64,000 nt of DNA, taken from the NCBI RefSeq assembly GCF_003234265.2, contig NZ_CP126256.1, positions 2,542,001 through 2,606,000 on the forward strand. The letters are read 5' to 3'. The translations under genes were made by a program, and so were the position numbers. This stretch comes from Curtobacterium sp. MCSS17_015 (GTDB lineage: Bacteria; Actinomycetota; Actinomycetes; Actinomycetales; Microbacteriaceae). A model generated the notes under the pieces. It was given only the letters and a program-made list of their open reading frames with translations. It had not been told where the DNA came from and did not search any database. Below are positions 57,648 through 64,000 of the stretch, in pieces; within the stretch, counting starts at the first letter, position 1; each line of letters starts with the position of its first letter.

Positions 57648-58319
57648 TCACCTTACCGGTTCTGCCATTGTTGCGCTAGGCTGCTGCGTCAGTTCTTCGC
57701 CAAGTTCTTTCATGGCGTCGAGGTTGTCCCAGCTCTCCCGGCATCGTTGGCAGATGATGCGCTCCTCAGAGATGCGCCCGTCTTCGTCGCATCGGTAGGA
57801 GCCGATGAGTCTGGCGGGCTGGCTGTCTCCGTGCTCGTCTACCCATCTGGCTTGCTTGCAGATTGGGCAGAGCTTGCCGGTGTCCCATTGCTTTCGGGTG
57901 CGGTCGAGCTTGTTGAGGATGATGCGTTCCCACCGGCGGAGTTCGCGGACGTGCCAGTCGGTGAGTTCGTCGTTGGTGGCGAGGTAGGCGACGTACCAGC
58001 GTCGGAGTGATGCGGGTAGGTCGTTGCGGTCGAACGCGGGCAGGTCATGTCGCATCCAGTCGCGGAGTTCGGTCTGGATCTTCGTGAGCTCCCAGAGCGC
58101 TTCGGAGTCGACGATGTTCCGTTCCCGTGCGGACGCTGACTTGGATCCGCCGTCGTTGCCGGCGGACGGCACCACAGCATCCGCCAACTGTTGCAACAAC
58201 GGCGGGTGTTCGACGGGGACGGTGCGAAGGTAGGTGCCGTCGTCGGTGGTCTGCTTGACGTTCTCCACGCTGGGCTTTGTGAGAGCGTCGACGGCATCGA
58301 GCAAACGTAGGTGAGTCAT
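57648..58319 (-). CDS. Zinc-ribbon phage protein (DUF7341-like)
   Basis: 223 residues. N-terminal helical part (LRRWYVAYLATNDELTDWHVRELRRW) and a zinc ribbon: LCPICKQARWVDEHGD...RIICQRCRESW. Similar proteins occur in early operons of actinophages. Function unknown; DNA binding is plausible. Confidence 0.7.
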   Translation of the reverse strand: MTHLRLLDAVDALTKPSVENVKQTTDDGTYLRTVPVEHPPLLQQLADAVVPSAGNDGGSKSASARERNIVDSEALWELTKIQTELRDWMRHDLPAFDRNDLPASLRRWYVAYLATNDELTDWHVRELRRWERIILNKLDRTRKQWDTGKLCPICKQARWVDEHGDSQPARLIGSYRCDEDGRISEERIICQRCRESWDNLDAMKELGEELTQQPSATMAEPVR

Positions 58320-58840
58320 GAGAGCGGCCCTTCTTGTGTGCTGTTGTCGTGGGTGAACATTTTTGCCCGGAGGGCACGCACAGCGTCTTCGGCATCTGAC
58401 ATTGACTCGAAGTAGCCCGCCGAGTAGTGCTTGCCGTGGTGCTGTGCGCTGGCATAAAACCGCCCGCGCTCAGGCCGCCAAACGACGCCCCTGACGCCGG
58501 TCTTGCTTAATGCCGTCGCGCCCGTCCGGTGCTCAAGGTTCTGCTTCTGAGTGACCAACCTCAGATGCTCTAAACGGATGCACCCACGATTTGCGCAGAC
58601 GTGATCGATGACCATGCCTTCGGGGATGCGGCCGTTAGCCGCCTCGTAGACGACGCGATGCACGCTTAGGTGCACGCGCTTGAGGCGACCATCGAGGGTG
58701 GGGCCGACGAGAGTGGCCCAGATCTTCGCGTAACCACGCGCATGGCCCCCTTGAAACTCGGTGCAAGCGCCGAGTCCCACGACATTCTCGTGCCCCGCAA
58801 AGGCACGCTGCTCGACGCGGCTCATGAGCTCGTCAATCAC
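58316..58840 (-). CDS. HNH homing endonuclease with AP2 domain
   Basis: 174 residues. HNH core: HRVVYEAANGRIPEGMVIDHVCANRGCIRLEHLRLVT. C-terminal AP2-type DNA-binding domain: TGVRGVVWRPERGRFYASAQ, HYSAGYFESMSDAEDAVRAL. GTG 58840. A classical HNH-AP2 homing enzyme. ATGA overlap with the 57648 gene. Confidence 0.88.
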   Translation of the reverse strand: MIDELMSRVEQRAFAGHENVVGLGACTEFQGGHARGYAKIWATLVGPTLDGRLKRVHLSVHRVVYEAANGRIPEGMVIDHVCANRGCIRLEHLRLVTQKQNLEHRTGATALSKTGVRGVVWRPERGRFYASAQHHGKHYSAGYFESMSDAEDAVRALRAKMFTHDNSTQEGPLS

Positions 58841-58862
58841 AGTCGCTCACTTTCGATCACGT

Positions 58863-59009
58863 TCATTCGTCCTCCTCGTAGCCGACGTCGTGTGCCGGCC
58901 AGTACGGGTATCGCCATATGGAAGACGGGCTAGAACCAACCGGTTCTAGCCCGTCGATGCCTGACGCCTGGTCAAGCATTGCTTTGCGGATGAGGTCGGC
59001 GTCAGTCAC
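58863..59009 (-). CDS. 48-residue hypothetical protein
   Basis: VTDADLIRKAMLDQASGIDG followed by a Trp/Tyr-rich acidic end (IWRYPYWPAHDVGYEEDE). GTG 59009 with AGGAGG six bases upstream, overlapping the micro-protein stop. Not recognised. Confidence 0.55.
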   Translation of the reverse strand: MTDADLIRKAMLDQASGIDGLEPVGSSPSSIWRYPYWPAHDVGYEEDE

Positions 59010-59073
59010 CTGTGTCCTCCTGGAATTCGCGCATGCCGCAGGTGTCGCCGCATGTGGGGCAGTTGTCATTCAT
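59002..59073 (-). CDS. 23-residue Cys-rich micro-protein
   Basis: MNDNCPTCGDTCGMREFQED then TGD. Two CxxC-type pairs (CPTC, then Cys) suggest a metal knuckle. AAGGAG seven bases before ATG 59073. Overlaps the gene upstream (59066) by eight bases and the gene downstream by eight, consistent with real translation in a coupled operon. Confidence 0.5.
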   Translation of the reverse strand: MNDNCPTCGDTCGMREFQEDTGD

Positions 59074-59386
59074 CGGACGTCTCCTTGATGCGCCGAGCAC
59101 GCTGGGCTTGAAGCGCCAGGTCGAGTTCGTCAGTCAGCTCACTCGTGAGCCGGTCAACCTTTTGCCATGCAGCCGCAGCCCTACGTGCTCGGTCACGCCA
59201 GCGACGAAGCATTGGCACGGTCACTGGCTTGCCGCCAATGAAGTCGTCAATCATCGAGTCGCTGATCGCCTGCATAGCCGCTCGCTGCGCTTCCTTGACG
59301 AGTTCGTTGCCGCGCTGCTGCATCTCGTCCCGGGACAAAGGGGCGCGCTCGGCTGCGCCGACTGCATGCAGAGTGCGCTCATTCAT
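59066..59386 (-). CDS. Helical hypothetical protein
   Basis: 106 residues: MNERTLHAVGAAERAPLSRD, then amphipathic Ala/Arg-rich helices (RGNELVKEAQRAAMQAISDS, RRWRDRARRAAAAWQKVDRL). Basic, perhaps DNA-associated. GGAG six bases before ATG 59386. Confidence 0.6.
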   Translation of the reverse strand: MNERTLHAVGAAERAPLSRDEMQQRGNELVKEAQRAAMQAISDSMIDDFIGGKPVTVPMLRRWRDRARRAAAAWQKVDRLTSELTDELDLALQAQRARRIKETSDE

Positions 59387-59669
59387 CGGCTGCTCCGAGG
59401 ATGTTCCCGACCGCCCGGGCGAGCTCGTGCAGGTCGTGGGTGGACTGGAACTCGGCGTAGGCGGCACGGACTGCAGCGTTTGTGGCGTGGTCGGCTTCCG
59501 CGCGCTCCTGCGCCCACTGCTCTCGCCGGGTCGCACGTTGCCCCGGTGTCGGCTTCGCGTGCGACCAACGGACGCCACCCGCCGACGATCGCTTCGCTGT
59601 GACATGACCGGGCACCTCGCAGGTGACTGAGAAGTTGCAGCCTGGTTCGATCGGCTTGCGCTCACCCAC
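59379..59669 (-). CDS. Hypothetical protein
   Basis: 96 residues from GTG 59669 with GGAGGAGG upstream: VGERKPIEPGCNFSVTCEVPG, then a basic stretch and a helical C-terminus (AELARAVGNILG-like end). Function unknown. Overlaps 59386 start by eight bases. Confidence 0.55.
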   Translation of the reverse strand: MGERKPIEPGCNFSVTCEVPGHVTAKRSSAGGVRWSHAKPTPGQRATRREQWAQERAEADHATNAAVRAAYAEFQSTHDLHELARAVGNILGAADE

Positions 59670-60171
59670 GGTCGCCCTCCTCCGGTGTCGCGGGCGGCGG
59701 GGTCTGCTGCGAGAGCAGGGCATCTGCGCGCTCCCGAAGCCACGCCCCTGCACCAGACGCCCACACCTCGTATGGTGCTCCGCGAGGGCGGCTCAGAGCG
59801 GCGGCGGCATCTCGCAGTGCTTCGGCCGCGATCTGCTCGCGCGTCGGCGGCTGCATGGACGCGTAGTGCGCCTCGATCCGGTTGACGAGCGAGGGCAGGT
59901 CGTTGATGTCGAGGTGTGTTCCGCGGGCCTCGTCCGTGTACCAGGCGGTGAGGACCGCCTCGAGGGACGGCTCAGTGCTGTCACTTCCGTCAGTGACGTC
60001 AGTGACGTCACTGACGGAAGTGACCGCACTGATGGAGTCTCGCGCCTCCCAGCCGGCGGAGAACGCGACGATCGGCTCGTCGTCCTCTTCGTGGTCACGG
60101 TCGGGGGCGTCGCGCCAGGCGACGTAGGCGCGTCCCTTGGCGGTCGGGATGGGGTGCTGCGGGGCGGTCAC
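59662..60171 (-). CDS. Hypothetical early protein containing a long DNA palindrome
   Basis: 169 residues from GTG 60171 with AGGAGG upstream: VTAPQHPIPTAKGRAYVAWR, acidic middle, a Ser/Asp/Val repeat (VTSVSDVTDVTDGSD) and a helical end. The repeat is encoded by the 41-bp inverted repeat at 59982-60022. Protein family not recognised. Confidence 0.6.
   Translation of the reverse strand: MTAPQHPIPTAKGRAYVAWRDAPDRDHEEDDEPIVAFSAGWEARDSISAVTSVSDVTDVTDGSDSTEPSLEAVLTAWYTDEARGTHLDINDLPSLVNRIEAHYASMQPPTREQIAAEALRDAAAALSRPRGAPYEVWASGAGAWLRERADALLSQQTPPPATPEEGDRG
59982..60022. repeat. Perfect inverted repeat, 19-bp arms, inside a gene
   Basis: CACTTCCGTCAGTGACGTC, three bases AGT, then the exact complement. 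Also internally repetitive (GTCAGTGAC units). Too long to be chance; could be an origin, an operator or a hairpin. Confidence 0.85.
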
Positions 60172-60227
60172 GTGGTCCTCCTGGTGAGTCGTTCGGCGTG
60201 GATGGCGTTCTGCGCCCGCTCGGTCAT
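60168..60227 (-). CDS. Possible 19-residue coupling ORF
   Basis: ATG at 60227 overlaps the SSB stop (TGATG); its TGA at 60170-60168 overlaps the next gene's GTG (GTGA). Translates MTERAQNAIHAERLTRRTT. Such ORFs pass ribosomes between genes; coding value uncertain. Confidence 0.3.
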   Translation of the reverse strand: MTERAQNAIHAERLTRRTT

Positions 60228-60673
60228 CAGAACGGGGTTTCGTCGGTGTAGCCGCTGCTCGCCCACGCATCACCCTGTGTGCCTGTGTGCGGCTTCGAGG
60301 TGGGTGCGGAGTCCCAGGAGGGCGCGGGATTGCTCTGCGGCTGCTGAGCGCCCCCCTGCGCCGGGATGACTTCGACGCTGGTCGCCTTGCACACCAGGTC
60401 GTAGTACTTCTTCCCGTTCGACTCCCGCACCTCAGTGACTTCAGTGCCGGTCACCTTCACTCGGTCGCCCTTCCGGAACTGCGTGAAGTCGATGCGGACG
60501 GGCTGGTCGTTCTCGTACCCGCCCTTCACCGTCCGGAACGTGCGCGCCGTCGTCACCCACTGCTCACCGTCCTTCTTGCGATGTGGTTCCGCGGTCTTCA
60601 TGCCCCACTCGGGGTGCTGCGGGTTGTTCTGCGTCCAGTCCTCGACGAAACCGGTGTACGTGATCTGAGCCAT
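60227..60673 (-). CDS. Single-stranded DNA-binding protein
   Basis: 148 residues. OB-fold segments: TYTGFVEDWTQNNPQHPE, KGDRVKVTGTEVTEVRESNGK, YYDLVCKATSVEVI. A Gln/Pro/Ser linker ends in YTDETPF, a variant of the acidic SSB tip (usually DDDIPF) that recruits partner proteins. Early replication gene with AGGA seven bases before ATG 60673. Confidence 0.8.
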   Translation of the reverse strand: MAQITYTGFVEDWTQNNPQHPEWGMKTAEPHRKKDGEQWVTTARTFRTVKGGYENDQPVRIDFTQFRKGDRVKVTGTEVTEVRESNGKKYYDLVCKATSVEVIPAQGGAQQPQSNPAPSWDSAPTSKPHTGTQGDAWASSGYTDETPF

Positions 60674-60689
60674 TTGCTGTTCCTGTCTC

Positions 60690-61187
60690 TCAGTTGGTGA
60701 AGCGCACTTCGATGCCGACGTCGAGCTCGTACCGGTCTTCCGGTGACGGCTCTTCGACGTGCCGGCGTGCGATGGTGTGGGCCGCCTCGACGGTGAACCC
60801 GGATCGGATAAGCCGCCCCATTTCGATGGCGACGAACCGTTCATCCCCGGACCAATACCGGGGCGAACCGGATCCTGTGGTCGGCGCATTGAGGTAACCA
60901 AGCCGTGTCCAGTGATCGAGTTGCCTCAGACTGATCTGCGCATCACTCGCCACTTTGCGTGCTGACGAACGCTCGCTAGGACGGTTACGAAGCAGCTTCT
61001 GCAGGTGGTACCGCTGCCATTCGTGCCTCCGCGCTCGAGACGGCAGCACTGCGATGGACTGCTCACCGCACTTGCACTCAGCGCGGAATGTGCCGCCGTC
61101 GTGGTAACGCTTCAACGCATGGCCGTCGATTCGAATACCAGGGGTGCCCTTGAACCGGCCGCGGTAGTCGTGCTTCAGGTCGCTCAT
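60690..61187 (-). CDS. MerR-like HTH early protein
   Basis: 165 residues. N-terminal zinc-like CKCGE; then a MerR-type helix-turn-helix: ISLRQLDHWTRLGYLNAPTT, YWSGDERFVAIEMGRLIRSG. ATG 61187 overlaps the helicase stop (ATGA). Possibly a replication or transcription regulator. Confidence 0.65.
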   Translation of the reverse strand: MSDLKHDYRGRFKGTPGIRIDGHALKRYHDGGTFRAECKCGEQSIAVLPSRARRHEWQRYHLQKLLRNRPSERSSARKVASDAQISLRQLDHWTRLGYLNAPTTGSGSPRYWSGDERFVAIEMGRLIRSGFTVEAAHTIARRHVEEPSPEDRYELDVGIEVRFTN

Positions 61188-62359
61188 GTGATCACCGGTT
61201 CCCAGGGCCACGTGTCGCCACGTTGCATCTTCTTCGGCCACTTCCGTTCGTCCCGGTCCCCGCGCCATCGGGCGACGTCGACGTAGCCAGGCATGTCCGG
61301 GTCGGGTCGGAGCCCGAAGCCGAACTCGGGCCAACCGAGCAGTGCAGCTGACCCACGTGGGCGCAGATCGCGTTCACCGAGCGCGGATGCTGACTTGCCG
61401 GCGTGCGCTTCCATGACAAGTGCGATGTCCCGTTCGCGGAGGCTGTCGAGTCCGACGATGAGTGGTGCTGCGTCGTCGTCGTTGTTGATCGCTTTGGGAA
61501 CGAGCTTGTACAGCGGCCCGATGAACAACACGTCCGGCTTGTGACGGTCGATCAGCCGGTGAATCTCGGACAGGTGCGAGCCGCGAGTGATGTCGATGCG
61601 GTTCCCGGCGACGATGTTGACCGCCAACGACGGGTCGACTGTTCCCATGTCTCGTGCGCGTTGGGTCATCCAGCGGACCGCCCGCCGCCATTGACGTTCC
61701 GTGTTCTCGGCATCCACCACAACCACCTTCACCGGAGCGATGCGATCGAACGACGTCGGGTGCACGCCCGCTGCTGCCAGAACCGCCAGCTGACGGACGA
61801 ACGTGGTCTTCCCGGAACCTTCCGGACCGGTGACGATCAGCCGGTCCTTCCGCTCGAGCAGGTCGGGGATGACCCAGTCGTATGCGTCTGACCCGGCCAG
61901 GATCTCCGCCAGCGTCTTCGTCTGCAGCAGTCCGGTGCTGTGCCCGTCGACGAGTACCTGCAGTCGGTTGAGCGCTGCGGTGGCGGCGTCCATGGGTGGT
62001 GCGCCGGCTGCAAGCTCTTCGTGCATCGTGTTGGCGACGTTCCGTGACTCCCGCCGAACCGAGTCGGCACGAACCGCGGTCGCGTACTCGGGTGCTGCGT
62101 AGGCGAGGACGTCGGGGTCGGCCCATGTCCACACTTCCGTGTCGAGTCCGCGGACACCCCAGCCTGCGAGTGCACCGTCGACGATCGCTGCGTCTACTGG
62201 TTCGTTGCGGCTGATGCGGTCTTGCACGGCATCGAACACGACACCGAGACGTGCGTCGGAGAAGTCCGTGGAGGACACAAGTCCGTGCACGCGGCCGGCT
62301 TGCCGTGTATCACGGATGATCGCGCCGAGCAGGTTCCGTTCCGCTTGCGTGCCCGTCAC
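61184..62359 (-). CDS. DnaB-N/RepA-type AAA helicase
   Basis: 391 residues. DnaB-N-like first ~110 residues (ERNLLGAIIRDTRQAGRVHG, DFSDARLGVVFDAVQD), then a RecA/RepA-like ATPase: Walker A VTGPEGSGKTTFVRQ, Walker B PDVLFIGPLY, VMEAHAGKS. GTG 62359 overlaps the initiator stop (GTGA). Replicative helicase of the phage. Confidence 0.85.
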   Translation of the reverse strand: MTGTQAERNLLGAIIRDTRQAGRVHGLVSSTDFSDARLGVVFDAVQDRISRNEPVDAAIVDGALAGWGVRGLDTEVWTWADPDVLAYAAPEYATAVRADSVRRESRNVANTMHEELAAGAPPMDAATAALNRLQVLVDGHSTGLLQTKTLAEILAGSDAYDWVIPDLLERKDRLIVTGPEGSGKTTFVRQLAVLAAAGVHPTSFDRIAPVKVVVVDAENTERQWRRAVRWMTQRARDMGTVDPSLAVNIVAGNRIDITRGSHLSEIHRLIDRHKPDVLFIGPLYKLVPKAINNDDDAAPLIVGLDSLRERDIALVMEAHAGKSASALGERDLRPRGSAALLGWPEFGFGLRPDPDMPGYVDVARWRGDRDERKWPKKMQRGDTWPWEPVIT

Positions 62360-63192
62360 GGGTTCATCCAGTCGTAGGCAGGAGATGCTGCCGCGGATGG
62401 CTTGGCTTTCTTGAGCCAGGTGGTGAACGCTGCGTTCCATCGGGCTGCGTGCCGGTCGTGTGTTTCGGCGTGGAGGCGGAAGTTGTCTGCCTCTGCGACG
62501 ACGTTCACGTTGCGGCTCTTGGCGAGCTCGATGTGGCTGGCGGTGGGTGCCCAGTCCTTCGGCAATCTTGTCTCCTTGATCCGCCCATCGCCGCTAGGAA
62601 GCGAAGCTTCCGTAGTTGTAGATGTAGCTGTAGTTGTGGGAGACCCCCTGTCCGACCCGGTAGTAGAGGGGGTCTCGTAGGGGGTCTTGATGGGGGTGTC
62701 AGAGGGGCTGTCAAGCAACGTGCGCAAGTGCGGGGACTGCCACGGATTGATTGGCGGCCCCTTCTCGTCCTTCGCCCGCTTGAACCCATCCGGGTTCTCG
62801 TCGCGGAGCCTCCGCACCTCGTGAGCCACGGATGCCATGAGCGTCTTGGACGACACTGCCGTGAAGTCGAGGCCAATCGACTTCCACATGTTCGGGTTCT
62901 GCAGGATGCCGTCGTGGCGGAGGAAGGATCGAATCTGAATCTCGTCTGAATCGACATCCGTGACGACAAAGCGGGCGGCTTCGAGCTCTGCACCGAATCG
63001 TTCGACGTCTGCTGCGGTGACGCCGGCCACGAGCTTGGAGATGCGCGCTGGTCGCCAGTCGGCGACTCCCACGTAGAGCAGCTTTGGTGAGGTGAGCAGG
63101 TACTCGTAGAGCCACTGTGCGCCCAACGAGAGTTCGCGCCAGTCTTGGTCGCCCCAGATGTCGATGCGGAGGTTTGCTCTGTCCCTCGGCAT
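62356..63192 (-). CDS. Phage replication initiation protein
   Basis: 278 residues. Winged-helix N-terminus (LGAQWLYEYLLTSPKLLYVGVADW, AADVERFGAELEAARFV) as in phage O-like initiators; a Thr/Ser linker; a C-terminal helical domain (WTASHIELAKSRNVN..., WNAAFTTWLKKAK) like the DnaD/DnaT end. Directly upstream of the helicase it would load. Confidence 0.78.
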   Translation of the reverse strand: MPRDRANLRIDIWGDQDWRELSLGAQWLYEYLLTSPKLLYVGVADWRPARISKLVAGVTAADVERFGAELEAARFVVTDVDSDEIQIRSFLRHDGILQNPNMWKSIGLDFTAVSSKTLMASVAHEVRRLRDENPDGFKRAKDEKGPPINPWQSPHLRTLLDSPSDTPIKTPYETPSTTGSDRGSPTTTATSTTTEASLPSGDGRIKETRLPKDWAPTASHIELAKSRNVNVVAEADNFRLHAETHDRHAARWNAAFTTWLKKAKPSAAASPAYDWMNP

Positions 63193-63395
63193 CAGCTGTC
63201 CGACAAGATGCGACGCACACCTGCCTCGGTGATGCCGAGTGCGTCACCGATGGCCTGGTTGCTGAGGCCGTACTGACGTGCCAGTTCGACGTACATGGTT
63301 CGCAGTCGCTTCGCCTCGGTGAGCTGTGATCGGCACAGCTTGAGGTGGTCGATTGCGATCTGCTGTCTGCTGTCCGTTTCCGCTACTATTGGCAT
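63192..63395 (-). CDS. Small HTH protein at the head of the replication operon
   Basis: 67 residues: helices AKRLRTMYVELARQYGLSNQ and AIGDALGITEAGVRRILS make a Trp-repressor-like or Xre-like HTH. First gene after the 63427-63473 leader, overlapping the initiator start by one base. Confidence 0.7.
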   Translation of the reverse strand: MPIVAETDSRQQIAIDHLKLCRSQLTEAKRLRTMYVELARQYGLSNQAIGDALGITEAGVRRILSDS

Positions 63396-63426
63396 AGCTC
63401 GTTCCTTTGTCTAGGTGTTCGGGTTA

Positions 63427-63473
63427 GGCCCCGGGTTTGTGTTGGCGCACTTCCCGGGGCTGTTCTAATTCTA
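63427..63473 (-). promoter_or_regulatory. Early promoter with conserved leader hairpin
   Basis: Minus strand: TAGAAT (63473-63468), then a GCCCCGGG/CCCGGGGC hairpin (63460-63453 with 63435-63428), then the 63395 gene. Sequence and layout closely match 43020-43069. Confidence 0.65.
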
Positions 63474-63538
63474 CCGAACACAAGTGCGTTTCCGCAGTTT
63501 GTCCTGTGGATAACCATGTGGAGAGCGACCCGACTTAT

Positions 63539-63742
63539 TCACATTGCCTGTGGAATTAGCCGTTTCCTTCGAGATGCACCCACGTGGCGAGCAGGTGACC
63601 GCTTCGAGCAGTGCCGTTCCTGCTTGCCGATACGGACCTTCACCTGCTCCTCGCCGGCTTCTGTCCACACGTCGAGCACTTCGAGGAACGCGGCCGGGTT
63701 CGTTTTGCTGACCATCCAGTCGCCGGGTTCGACGCTGCTCAT
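63539..63742 (-). CDS. Hypothetical early protein
   Basis: 67 residues: MSSVEPGDWMVSKTNPAAFL, EVLDVWTEAGEEQVKVRIGK then a basic tail. AGGAGG seven bases before ATG 63742; overlaps the methyltransferase stop (ATGA). Confidence 0.6.
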   Translation of the reverse strand: MSSVEPGDWMVSKTNPAAFLEVLDVWTEAGEEQVKVRIGKQERHCSKRSPARHVGASRRKRLIPQAM

Positions 63743-64000
63743 GCGGCGGCCTCCTGCCCCGTGATGTGGGCCAGCAGCTGCCGGCCGATGTGTTCGGTGT
63801 AGGCAGGCGGAATCGACTGAGCCATCTCGTGGTCGTTCATCCAATCGATGTCGAGCAGTTCGGCTCGCACTGATCGGGCTGGGACGTACCCACCGCGGCG
63901 GTCCGGGTTGTCACGATGCTCGGGCTTTCGGTGCCTACTGCCCCCGTAAACTCCCGCCCAGGTTGTGCCGTCGTGAATGCATCCGCCGGCACCCATGAGC
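63739..64000 (-). CDS. DNA (cytosine-5) methyltransferase C-terminus (partial, 5' end off the right edge)
   Basis: About 87 C-terminal residues: TWAGVYGGSRHRKPEHRDNP and DWMNDHEMAQSIPPAYTEHIGRQLL, which match the end of phage C5-methyltransferases (IPPAYTE-x-IG). Likely protects phage DNA from host restriction. The catalytic PCQ region is beyond the window. Confidence 0.75.
   Translation of the reverse strand, partial: LMGAGGCIHDGTTWAGVYGGSRHRKPEHRDNPDRRGGYVPARSVRAELLDIDWMNDHEMAQSIPPAYTEHIGRQLLAHITGQEAAA

Larger units (their letters stand above)
25812..64000. mobile_element. Prophage, siphovirus type, left ~38 kb (right end outside the window)
   Basis: From the tRNA fragment onward nearly all genes are phage genes: terminase, portal, capsid with gpD-like decoration protein, tail tube, tape measure, endolysin and holins, SSB, helicase, replication initiator, many small overlapping ORFs and HNH nucleases. 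Late and early operons are both on the minus strand, with morons on the plus strand. The structural genes appear intact with no disruption seen, so the phage may be inducible. Integrase and attR are not in view. Confidence 0.92.

Overview
The window reads as a high-GC actinobacterial chromosome, most likely Microbacteriaceae and Curtobacterium-like. The evidence is the strong G/C bias, the MSMEG_4193/DUF3090/SCO1664 gene trio that is typical of Actinobacteria, and many genes whose start codon lies 6-7 nt after a TAnnnT-type -10 box, the mark of leaderless mRNA. It holds three kinds of DNA: ordinary chromosome, a 7.9-kb integrated island, and the left part of a siphovirus-type prophage that runs off the right edge.

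Chromosome (1-3450 and 11351-25810). A phosphate ABC-transporter operon comes first, in the order pstC-pstA-pstS with pstS cut by the window edge. tRNA-Ser(GCU) at 11330-11418 is followed by a GntR regulator, an MFS transporter divergent from a MetE-like enzyme, a MoxR-type ATPase with its VWA partner, the phosphomutase/DUF3090/SCO1664 trio, a BLUF photoreceptor protein, an AI-2E-family permease, a TetR regulator, and an SDR/helix-turn-helix pair.

Island (3451-11350). A 25-bp direct repeat, the 3' end of tRNA-Ser, bounds the element. A tyrosine integrase, a Xis-like protein and an XRE regulator form its control module next to the intact tRNA. The cargo is AT-richer by eye: an ApeA-like HEPN protein, then an operon of ImmA/IrrE-type metalloprotease, class III nucleotide cyclase resembling Pycsar cyclases, and an unrecognised 479-residue protein with a HEPN-type R-N-x5-H motif. 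It looks like a cyclic-nucleotide-signalling, RNase-effector anti-phage cassette and is the best candidate for an undescribed system.

Prophage (about 25812 to beyond 64000). It starts at a tRNA 3'-end fragment; the intact tRNA and the integrase should lie to the right of the window. A left cluster of small plus-strand genes includes a lipoprotein and several single-TM proteins. The minus-strand late operon (terminase to tail fibre, 52160 down to 28916) carries portal, MuF-like protein, scaffold, gpD-like decoration protein, capsid, connectors, tail tube, a textbook -1 frameshift chaperone pair, a tape measure with an embedded M15 peptidase, baseplate genes, endolysin, holins and a collagen/SGNH/LamG fibre. 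The minus-strand early operon (63742 down to 56099) carries a small HTH protein, replication initiator, helicase, MerR-like protein, SSB, many small overlapping genes, a double-HTH repressor and three tandem paralogues of unknown function. Plus-strand genes (an XRE regulator and a PrimPol-like protein) interrupt the late operon at two matching operator-like repeat pairs. Five HNH or GIY-YIG nucleases are scattered through it, and a cytosine methyltransferase is cut by the right edge.
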